A stretch of 64,000 nucleotides of DNA from Chrysopilus asiliformis (Eukaryota; Arthropoda; Insecta; Diptera; Rhagionidae): the NCBI GenBank assembly GCA_964034945.1, contig OZ035961.1, positions 29,427,684-29,491,683 on the forward strand, in the 5' to 3' direction. The notes beneath the pieces are model-generated. The model worked only from the letters and a program-made list of their open reading frames with translations. It was not told where the DNA came from and did not search any database. Below, piece after piece: positions 59,601 to 64,000 of this stretch. Within the stretch, counting starts at the first letter, position 1. Each line of letters opens with the position of its first letter. A program made the translations under genes and the position numbers.

Positions 59601-61914
59601 CTATTTTATTTTTTGTCCAAAGATATTCTTTTGTTACGAATACTATTTAAAGCATGAAAATTCTATTTTTAGCTTACCCGTAAATTTTGCTACACCTTTA
59701 AATGTGATATCGTCAATAATTGTTGGCTCCGATCGTCCTTTTGCATTCACGGCGAATAAAATTATTCTATATGATGTCCCCGATTCCAAATTGTCGATGA
59801 AAAAACTCACTGGAGGACGCTGAAAATATAAATGAAATGGTCATAAAGACACTTATATTTTGCATAATTATTTTTTTAGATGGATTTATAAAAAGTAATT
59901 TCGTGAAATCGGTATTGTGTGTATTGTTGAATTTTGGTAAAGGTTCTATCACACCAAAGTTCAAATTATCTTAAAATTGAACTCAAAGTGGTAAATGGGG
60001 ATTTTCGGTTGGTAAGAGATAGTTAAATATACGCATCAGTAAAGAACAACACGACAAATGTTGGAACAAAATTTAACTTGAAATCAACGCAAGTTCGCGA
60101 ATTTAAGGCCAATGGGATAAAAAGTTCTAAATTCGTGTCATTAGGTTTTAATACCAAACTTTGATTTTAATTGTTGCGCAAACAAACGCGTATAAAAATT
60201 AAATGTCTTTCTCAACTTCTCTAATATTCTGTAAACAATAAACGAAAAATAGTTTTTTCGATAACTATGACAAAAACTTTGATTTTTGAATTTACTGGCA
60301 CTGCAGGCTAAAAAAAATTTTCGCTGTAAATTTTCGATTCAATTGTAAGCAAAGGGGGTGCAATACATTTTTCTCTGCCCGATTGTTTGCGCAGTTTTCA
60401 TGTCATATTTCTCTTCCACAGATGAGTTCTATCTTTTAAGACCATTTGAACTTAGGTGTGATAGGGGCTTAAAAAAGAAAAACTCTTAGGCCCATTGCGA
60501 CATTTTGCTAAATTTTGCCATCATTTCCAAAACACCTTTAGAGATATATCTCAGGAACTTTTTCTCAATCACCGAAAACAGTGAGTCGTATTGAAACATT
60601 TGTATAGGTACAATATGTTTAGAATATGATTCTACATAACTTATCCATACATCAAGATCCAGTTGGAGCACTCTTTCCTTCCTCTCATGTACAAATGGAA
60701 AACTTTTTCCCTATTTTCTCGAAAATGGAAAACTTTTTCCCTCTTTTCTCGGTATCGAAAAATTGATACAGACGAAATGTGTTGAGAATATGATTTTACA
60801 TAGCCGTTCTACACATCAAAATCCAATCGAGCCACTCATTCTACCCTCTCCCAAACAAAGAGATTTTTTTTGTGAAAATTTTGTCTGCCCTCATATAGAG
60901 TATTGGCCCCCGGCAATTTTAGCTTTTCTTATGTTTAATTTTAAGGTCATGTCATATAATATTTTACATGTCATATAATGAATGTTTCAAAAAACTGTGT
61001 TTTTGAAATTTTGAAAAGAATCAAACCCAAAATTTCATATTGTAACACCATTCTTGTAGAGTCTTTTAATAAGACTGCTATGAGATGATTTTTTCAAAAT
61101 ATGCAAGTGAATTTCCTACACAAAATTGGAATTTGGATTTTCTAGTCTCAAATTATTCACCCAAGGTGATTGCTATTTCAAACTAAATTTTCAATTTACG
61201 AATAGCCAAAATTGACATGGTGTGCCATAGGGACACGAACAATTCAACATTGATGATCAGAACTGGACTTTAACAAGTTTTGTTTAATATAAATATTTTA
61301 GAGTTACTTCAAATTGTGTTATGATAGTTTTTTGGTTCAGTTTTTTAATTACTTTTTGTAGCATGGTATATAAAATATCTCCAAGGTAAGGTCAAATAAA
61401 ATAAGACTTATAAGTTTTGTATAAAGAGTATTCAGTTGAATCAACTTTTTGTCAAAACCATTTCGATTTTGATAATTGCAAACTACATTTTGCTTAAAAT
61501 ATATAAGTATACACAGAAATTTGTATTTGAAAGTTTCATGTTTAAATCATCGAAAGTTTCAGCCTTTGAGAGCCGAATAAACAACTTCGGGATACAATCT
61601 TGATGATATAAAGTTTCATCATTCTAGCCAGCTATGCAGATTTCCCGAATGTTACATCTTTGCCACACATAAAGTTTACCTAATAAGGATAATGAATGCA
61701 AACAGTATAAGGTAAGCATTATTCTTACCGCAACTGATTTAATTAAAACTTACCGACAAACTGAGATTTCTAGCTAAACGAAGGTTCGGCATCTCAACTA
61801 ATTCGAGAAGGAATCCTTGAGGTAGTCCACCGTCGAAACCCTCGATGCACTCAACTTGTAATGAGTCCGATGATTGATTCGATACTGAACAGTTTTGAAG
61901 AGGAAATGGTCGAC
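39904..61914 (-). CDS. Sidestep-family cell-surface receptor, C-terminal six exons (overview)
   Basis: Six exons join as 61754-61914, 59678-59819, 55887-56010, 55466-55692, 48384-48568 and 39904-40107 (1,043 coding bases, 346 full residues plus a split Gly codon). Each junction has a GT donor and AG acceptor and the phases fit. The order is a fibronectin-III domain (about residues 1-100), an extracellular stalk, a transmembrane helix (LLAGLTLCAAILFAVACIIL) followed by YRR, and a cytoplasmic tail of about 210 residues. The signature NCSVSNQSSDSLQVEC with GFDGGLPQ and FAVNAKGRSEP is that of the FN3 domain of Drosophila Side and its paralogues, which have five Ig domains upstream. Those exons lie beyond the right edge. 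Side proteins act on cell surfaces as ligands for Beat receptors in axon guidance. The paralogue is not determined. The tail ends in S-C-I, a class I PDZ-ligand pattern. Confidence 0.82.
40183..40348. mobile_element. Harbinger-like MITE, 166 bp, in the last intron
   Basis: TTA flanks both ends (40180-40182 and 40349-40351). The arms share CCGTACACTTG, then CTAAGTTAGCTCAGCTATG and GCCTGTTTAGA, more than 50 paired bases with small gaps, so an RNA copy would fold into a long hairpin. It starts only 75 bases upstream of the last exon's acceptor, in the intron. Confidence 0.78.
40352..41227. other. Intron sequence, nothing recognised
   Basis: AT-rich intron of the Sidestep-like gene. The frame at 40326-40577 partly overlaps the MITE and is not coding. 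Confidence 0.45.
41228..41480 (+). repeat. Family D repeat copy
   Basis: Contains TTTACTTTCCTCTCCTATAG with AGGGAAAGTATTGCATTCA, then GACCGACTCGAGAAACTTT, TTTCAGG and 'CTTAAATAACTCGAGAACGC' with GTTGAGATAGCGACTTG. The same blocks are in minus orientation at 47.95-48.26 and 54.24-54.44 kb. A T-run follows at 41,481. Confidence 0.6.
41481..43309. other. Intron sequence, nothing recognised
   Basis: The minus-strand frame at 42611-42985 (124 codons) and the plus-strand frame at 41784-41978 have no domain pattern and no consistent splice context. I treat them as chance. Confidence 0.4.
43310..43890 (+). repeat. Family B repeat, near complete
   Basis: Head TTGAATTGCCAGGGAG, body segments 'GATTGGGTTTTGATTTAT', 'GTAAAATCATATT' (twice, showing an internal duplication), 'CGTTTTCGAGAAAATAG', 'CAAGTCGTTAGCTCAATCC', then GACAGACAGACGGACGGACA (43,800-43,826) and 'CACCCTGGTGTTGCTCATTT'. 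Confidence 0.7.
44463..44923. mobile_element. Harbinger-like MITE, 461 bp, 27-bp perfect TIR
   Basis: TGCGGCGGTCACACGACGCT followed by GTTTTGC is repeated exactly in reverse complement at the other end. TAA flanks both (44460-44462, 44924-44926). The interior carries repeated CCAGCGCTACTA words near 44,610, 44,801 and 44,862, and CAGCAGC tracts. The frame at 44246-44542 runs into the left TIR; its signal-peptide-like C-terminus is translated TIR sequence, not a gene. Confidence 0.9.
44927..45179. other. Intron sequence, AT-rich
   Basis: Nothing recognised. Confidence 0.4.
45180..45650 (+). repeat. Family A repeat, short array
   Basis: Head AACCAAAGCTATAATTGCCA, hairpin TTGCCACTCTGGCAA, body as in the other A copies. 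The GACGGACA array is reduced to a single CAGACGGACAGACA. The end is CCATACGGGTATAAAAA. Confidence 0.75.
45677..45783. repeat. Hairpin MITE, about 107 bp
   Basis: AGTGGAGTAAATT, AAAATTGGTG and GCGCC on the left pair with the reverse complement on the right (ATTGGAGTAAATTTAAAATT, then GGTGTGCGCC). Immediately downstream of the family A copy. Target duplication uncertain. Confidence 0.55.
45784..47944. other. Intron sequence, nothing recognised
   Basis: Frames at 46570-46830, 46692-46958 and 46827-47141 overlap on both strands and have no domain. No repeat copy recognised. Confidence 0.4.
47945..48262 (-). repeat. Family D repeat copy
   Basis: On the minus strand: TTTTACTTTGCTATAGAGGG, 'GATGGAGACCGACTCCAGAA', TTTCAGGCAAAATTATGAG, a short GTCTGTCGGTCTGTCC and 'CTTAAATAACTCGATAACGC'. 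The same order is found at 41.2 and 54.2 kb. Confidence 0.65.
48384..48568 (-). CDS. Sidestep-like gene, cytoplasmic exon (penultimate)
   Basis: Acceptor TTTTTCAG, donor GTAAGT. The first two bases complete a Glu codon split by a phase-1 intron, followed by 61 codons ending in phase 0. It encodes KRPIKSQLPTPLFR, an acidic-glycine segment DMCGDDDRGG, and LHYTFRPSKQI just before the last exon. A serine, glycine and arginine-rich cytoplasmic segment. No enzyme domain. Confidence 0.82.
48569..49436. other. Intron with family C scraps
   Basis: Short family C segments occur at 49,058-49,110 ('CCTGTAAGGATAATGTGACC') and 49,350-49,400 ('CCTTTTCCTCAAATTTTCTG'). The second is directly followed by a B/A-type junction, so this is a mosaic of repeat fragments. 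Confidence 0.45.
49437..50052 (+). repeat. Family A repeat, complete, with GACGGACA array
   Basis: The best copy in the window: ACATAACAAAAGCTATAATT, perfect hairpin AATTGCCAGTCTGGCAATT, ACCCGAATGGTGATATTCG, conserved body, an array of GACGGACA/GACAGACG units at 49,842-49,914, 'GTGATGACGGGATCTTG', TTACAAACGGTAAGGCAAAG and CCATACGGGTATAAAAA. Confidence 0.8.
50053..50385 (+). repeat. Family B repeat 3' half, directly after family A
   Basis: Starts in the middle of the B body (TTTTGTATGGAAAGAGGGGA), then 'CAAGAACTTAGCC', 'AGTTATGGTG', a GACAGACA/GACGGAC array (50,175-50,263) and ACAAACGGTATACTAAATCT. It begins exactly where the A copy ends. Confidence 0.65.
50386..52907. other. Intron sequence, nothing recognised
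   Basis: A CAACAACAACAGC-rich stretch lies at 51,413-51,450. Frames at 51186-51383, 51605-51814 and 51798-52016 have no domain. A weak inverted similarity (CAGTTTGCGCG near 50,760 and GTTTGCACC reversed near 50,865) is too degraded to call. Confidence 0.4.
52908..54170 (+). mobile_element. tRNA-derived SINE, split by a Harbinger-like MITE
   Basis: With the MITE and one TTA copy removed, the head reads as a tRNA-like promoter: GCGAATGGCTCAGTCAGCTT, then AGTGCTTGCCTTGTAATCC, and a B-box GTGGTTCAAATCCCAC. Read as a tRNA, the middle triplet would be TGT, but this is a SINE head, not a gene. The body (53,880-54,110) is unrelated to tRNA. The tail TTGAGCTGTGCTTCGGCATT and AGCTCCTGGC resembles the tail of the LINE at 32.6 kb. 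It ends in TATACCTATATAAAAAAT. About 370 bases without the insert. Confidence 0.8.
52938..53824. mobile_element. Harbinger-like element, 887 bp, 28-bp perfect TIR, inside a SINE
   Basis: CACAGGGACTACATTAGCTT followed by TTATTTCT is repeated exactly in reverse complement at the right end. TTA flanks both (52935-52937, 53825-53827). Its removal rejoins the two halves of the SINE head. The frame at 53456-53761 inside is not a recognisable transposase. AATGTTCTAGAACACGGAACATT near 53,170 is a further internal palindrome. Confidence 0.92.
54236..54440 (-). repeat. Family D repeat copy
   Basis: On the minus strand: 'CTGCTATAGGGGAAAGTATT', 'GACGGAGACGGACTTTAGAA', 'TCAGGCAAAATTCTGAGGAT', 'TTACGTAACTCGAGAACGC'. 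Followed at 54,475-54,600 by repeated GCGCCGCAGG / GCACCGTAGGC / GCCCTGCAGGC words that also occur in the hAT-like element at 58.9 kb. Confidence 0.6.
54441..55465. other. Intron sequence
   Basis: Nothing beyond the GCCGCAGG-type words noted for the neighbouring repeat. The frame at 55069-55284 has no domain. Confidence 0.4.
55466..55692 (-). CDS. Sidestep-like gene, first long cytoplasmic exon
   Basis: Acceptor AATAACAG, donor GTATGC. The first base completes the Lys codon split by a phase-2 intron, then 75 codons, then one base carried to the next exon. Encodes NSEANLKSAKH, a Q/S/T-rich middle (QPTQQHARNSSGTSTTPLGG), an acidic GDPPEGDDTDPD and VIPNQYE across the junction. The DPDVIPNxYE pattern agrees with Side-family tails as I remember them. 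No folded domain expected. Confidence 0.83.
55887..56010 (-). CDS. Sidestep-like gene, transmembrane exon
   Basis: Acceptor TTTTACAG, donor GTAAGT. Two leading bases complete a Gly codon from the previous exon, then 40 codons, then two bases of a Lys codon. Encodes PSNGLNVPISPLLAG, a hydrophobic helix through AILFAVACIILATL, and the stop-transfer residues YRRYSNK. This puts the N-terminal exons outside the cell and the rest inside. Confidence 0.87.
56150..56652 (+). repeat. Family C-type element with shared head and (GACA)12 tail
   Basis: Head ACTAGCTTGCATACCCGTCG and TTGCCGGGTTAAG as at 37.5 kb, but a different body: two tandem units about 160 bp apart, each with CAGGCCAATCGG and TACCCCCTCCCC. 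The tail is about twelve GACA units (56,576-56,622) and TTATATATTAGTATGA. Heads and tails of this kind occur in RTE-like LINE-derived repeats of insects (inference). The frame at 56341-56646 is a repeat translation. Confidence 0.7.
56655..56965 (-). repeat. Family B repeat, partial
   Basis: Contains 'ACACCAGGGTGTTAGGGACG', 'CCGCATGTGCGTGCGTCTGT', 'CATAACTTTCGAAGGGATTG', 'CTAAGTTCTTGAATGGC' and 'TTTTCTCGAAAACGGTGAGT' in the order of the minus-strand B copies. The head is missing. Confidence 0.6.
57005..57537. mobile_element. Fold-back TIR element, 533 bp
   Basis: Left end GCCAAAGCGGTCTATATTAG, right end in reverse GCCAAAAGCGGTCTTTATTAG. A second inner pair (CATCTATTTCATACGC near 57,037 and reverse CATCTATTTCATATGC near 57,400, with GGGCA nearby) extends the fold-back. 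No target duplication could be read. Superfamily unknown. The frame at 57304-57507 lies inside and is not coding. Confidence 0.6.
57538..58729. other. Intron sequence, nothing recognised
   Basis: Frames at 58167-58352 and 58210-58515 overlap and have no domain. Confidence 0.4.
58730..59351. mobile_element. hAT-like MITE, 622 bp
   Basis: TAGGGTGACCAT at the left end and in reverse complement at the right end, with further similarity (TCCTGGAC / TCTGGAATT). Flanks CATATATT (58722-58729) and CTTATATT (59352-59359) agree at 7 of 8 positions, consistent with an aged 8-bp duplication. The TAGGGTGACCA terminus is common among hAT elements. The interior carries GCGCCGCAGGC and ACGCCGCAGACG words. 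No transposase. Confidence 0.8.
59360..59677. other. Intron sequence
   Basis: Short AT-rich stretch before the FN3 exon. Nothing recognised. Confidence 0.4.
59678..59819 (-). CDS. Sidestep-like gene, FN3 C-terminal half exon
   Basis: Acceptor TATTTTCAG, donor GTAAGC; starts in phase 0 and ends with one base of a Gly codon. The 47 codons encode RPPVSFFIDNLESGTSYRII and LFAVNAKGRSEPTIIDD. L-ESGTSYRI and F-AVNAKGRSEP are the E-F-G strands of a fibronectin-III domain, with the conserved Tyr. An overlapping plus-strand frame at 59593-59823 is its antisense shadow. Confidence 0.87.
59820..60489. other. Intron sequence
   Basis: Nothing recognised. Confidence 0.4.
60490..60950 (-). repeat. Family B repeat, partial
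   Basis: Contains the B body with a local duplication (TTTTCTCGAAAATGGAAAAC, then CTTTTTCCCTCTTTTCTCGG, near 60,712-60,750) and the head 'CTCATATAGAGTATTGGCCC', CCGGCAATTTTAGC and TTTTCTTATGTTT. The array and 3' end are missing. Confidence 0.65.
60951..61753. other. Intron sequence, nothing recognised
   Basis: AT-rich, no repeat copy, no supported frame. Confidence 0.45.
61754..61914 (-). CDS. Sidestep-like gene, FN3 N-terminal half exon
   Basis: Acceptor TTTCCAG, donor GTAAGT. Two leading bases complete a Gly codon, so the upstream intron is phase 1. The 53 codons encode RPFPLQNCSVSNQSSDSLQV and ECIEGFDGGLPQGFLLELVE. Cysteines at residues 8 and 22 and the GFDGGLPQ turn are the Side-family FN3 signature. 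NCS and NQS are possible N-glycosylation sites. The first exon of this gene visible in the window; the Ig exons are upstream, past the right edge. Confidence 0.87.
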
Positions 61915-62613
61915 CTGGAAACGAAACAACAACAAAAATTATATAAACTTAAATTAACCAATGCAATTAAACAATCAGGGTAATTAGTTATCTTAAGGTT
62001 TTATAGTGGTGCCTAAGAATGCAATTGACTTCAGTTGATTTATTTATTTCACGTCGAAATAATAACAATCGCCGCGATAAATAGACTTTAATAATGCAGT
62101 TAAAAGTTTTCCATAAAGAAATTGACCTCGTTTAATGATAGTGTTTTAAAACTAATTAAAACTTTCATTTTTACAAGGTAATGCAGGCAGGCAACGTCTT
62201 TAGCTAGTTTGGGAACTTAGCAAGTTGTCGTTTTTATCTTGTTGCACTTCAGCCCTTATTTACCGACTGACTCTTTGCTTATTTCTTGAATTCGAAGTTC
62301 TTAAAAACCACTACACTTTAATGTTCTTTTCAAAGTGGCTTTTATAAAACTACTTTACAACGACATTACAAAAGCAAAAAGTAATTACAATTTAAGGAAC
62401 TTTCAAAATAATCTAGACAGGAAGTTTTTCGGTCTTTTTCAATATCTGCCACACAAAGGTTTTATGGCGTTCTGCTTTGACAACTAAATAATTTTTATTA
62501 CAATAATTTCACACAAATTCAGGGTTTTCTTATTTTTCGCGATATATTTTACTGCTAAGAGATTAATTTGTCTTCTTATTTGATTTCATGCGATTCATGA
62601 TATGAACTGCGAC
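61915..62613. other. Intron sequence, nothing recognised
   Basis: No upstream Ig-like exon was found here or further right to the window edge on the minus strand. Confidence 0.5.
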
Positions 62614-62616
62614 TTA

Positions 62617-62796
62617 TGCTGGGTTTACACGAATGACAGATAATGACAATCTGTCATAAAAGAATGGACCAGTTCATTCTTTTATGAGAGATTGTCATTT
62701 TTCTGACAGAAATAATGACAAAAATGATACTATTTGCACGATAATGACAATTTATGACAAAAAAATGACAAATTTGTCATTCGTGGAAACGCAGCA
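62617..62796. mobile_element. Harbinger-like MITE, 180 bp
   Basis: Left end TGCTGGGTTTACACGAATGA and right end in reverse TGCTGCGTTTCCACGAATGA (18 of 20). TTA flanks both (62614-62616, 62797-62799). The interior is built of TGACAAT/ATTGTCA words and holds an internal hairpin (AGAATGGACCAGTTCATTCT). Confidence 0.85.
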
Positions 62797-62945
62797 TTAG
62801 TTATAACATTTCGGCATTCTCAAGAGGTTCGAGTAAAAATGCATTAACTAGTAATATTCAATAACTGCAAAGCTAATTTTCTCACAATAATTTTAAATGG
62901 AGAACAAAAAATCGAACAAGAATGTTAGCGTTATCTTAGGTTTAA

Positions 62946-63164
62946 CCCTTAATTGATGAGGTGGGTCCAGTGGACCCACATTGACTTTTCTCTCTTTGCT
63001 ATTTCTCATGTTTTCAGCACAGTGACTCTGAAATCTTCAGTACCTTCATACAGTATGGTGTTGTGTGCCGAGTTAAAAGCACGGATTTGGTATGTGATTA
63101 GAACAAGTCCATTGGAAACCACCTCATAATTTACGCATATGATTTTCACCTCATAAATTAAGGG
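62946..63164. mobile_element. piggyBac-like MITE, 219 bp
   Basis: CCCTTAATTGATGAGGTG and, in reverse at the right end, CCCTTAATTTATGAGGTG (17 of 18). TTAA flanks both (62942-62945, 63165-63168). A subterminal palindrome GGGTCCAGTGGACCC lies at 62963-62977. No coding. Confidence 0.88.
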
Positions 63165-63168
63165 TTAA

Positions 63169-63981
63169 CGAATTTTCCCGAATATAGAACCTAGCGGAAT
63201 CGCTTTTCCGCACTTGAAAATAGTTTAGAAATAATGTATAAGAATTTTCGCGCTCGTTTTTAAATGATCGATTATCTTTTCTGGTATATAGGTTGTCTAC
63301 TATTTGAATATCGGTTCTCTACTCGTTAATAGCCGTGAAAATTAATTTTATGTAGTGGCGAGTAAAACGGTTGATGCTTTTCATTGCGACTCTCTGAATG
63401 CACACAAAGTACAGACAGAAGTGAAAATTGCGACATTTTAGATTTTTATGCAAACCTTCAAAGTGGTAGCTTTCGATTAAAAAAAATCATTTAAATAGGT
63501 CCAGCAGAACTCCGTAACTAAAGATGCAAGAAAATCCTTATTTTTTATGACCCAAAAAATATTTTGTCCACATGGCAAAAATTATTTTGTCGAAAGTGCT
63601 ACAAAAATATTTGTTCAATAACCAATTTTTTGTCAATCTGTTGATGTTTTTTATCGATTCGATAAATATCTTTGTGATATCGATAAAAAGAATTATTCAT
63701 ATGATAAAAACCCCAACAAACAACTCGTTTGTACATTTTTGTCATATTAATAAAATAATTTATCCATATGATAAATTGAAAATTTTCCGATTCACGTCAT
63801 TCAACCAGATTGATTGAAAAATAGATCCGTATGACAAAAATTTGATCCCATGAGATCTGATCACATCATCTAGTTTGGTCATATGACAAAAATTGGTTGG
63901 AATTGACGAGACTCCGTCAATTGGTCTGAGAAAGTTTTCCCAAGAAATATAAATTCACGTTACCAGTAATAAAAATTGCAA
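63169..63981. other. Intron or upstream sequence
   Basis: ATGACAAAA/TTTTGTCATATG-type words recur between 63,570 and 63,900. The frame at 63572-63817 is AT-driven and has no domain. Confidence 0.4.
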
Positions 63982-63985
63982 TTAA

Positions 63986-64000
63986 CCCTTTCGGTATTTT
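63986..64000 (+). mobile_element. Possible left end of a piggyBac-like MITE, cut by the window edge
   Basis: TTAA (63982-63985) followed by CCCTTTCGGTATTTT matches the right terminus of the element at 25.3-25.6 kb (reverse CCCATTCGGTATTTTG). Only 15 bases are visible. Confidence 0.55.

Noticed and set aside
59593..59823. Plus-strand frame over the FN3 exon
   Set aside because: Antisense of the 59678-59819 exon, which is supported by splice sites and domain pattern.

Overview
The window looks like nuclear DNA from an insect or close arthropod. It is AT-rich, has large introns with GT-AG junctions, and is crowded with non-autonomous transposable elements. I found one host gene and one near-complete retrotransposon reading frame. 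Almost every other short reading frame overlaps a repeat or is chance.

Host gene. The minus strand from about 61.9 kb down to 39.9 kb carries the last six coding exons of a cell-surface receptor of the Sidestep (Side) type. They encode one fibronectin-III domain, a transmembrane helix and a roughly 200-residue cytoplasmic tail. All five introns have GT donors and AG acceptors, and their codon phases agree (0, 1, 2, 1, 0), so the 346 full residues (plus one split Gly codon at the upstream junction) read through without a break. The Ig-domain exons must lie beyond the right edge. Introns are 2-8 kb long and full of transposons. In Drosophila, Side-family proteins are the surface partners of Beat receptors in motor-axon guidance. 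The exact paralogue cannot be told from here.

Layout. 1-39.9 kb has no host exon I can support. It contains transposons and AT-rich DNA, including a 3.8 kb TTAA-flanked piggyBac-like element at 18.8-22.6 kb with a 5'-truncated LINE (about 866 codons open) inside it. A second LINE fragment at 31.3-32.6 kb is split by a hAT-type element with a perfect 8-bp target duplication. 39.9-61.9 kb is the 3' part of the receptor gene. 62-64 kb is further intron or upstream sequence with two small TIR elements and a third terminus at the very edge.

Repeat content. Exact ends and target duplications could be read for many elements. There are seven with TWA (TAA/TTA) duplications typical of PIF/Harbinger (5.6, 6.8, 30.7, 40.2, 44.5, 52.9 and 62.6 kb), and three complete plus one partial with TTAA (piggyBac type). 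Two have 8-bp duplications (hAT type) and two have TA. A tRNA-derived SINE at 52.9-54.2 kb is interrupted by a Harbinger-like element, and its tail resembles the tail of the LINE fragment at 32.6 kb. Three further dispersed families were found by comparing copies within the window: A/B, with GACA/GACGGACA arrays; C, with internal tandem units of about 122 bp; and D. No rRNA, functional tRNA gene, CRISPR array or bacterial-type operon is present.

No database or alignment program was used. Family names for transposons rest on termini and target duplications, not on transposase sequence, which I did not find.
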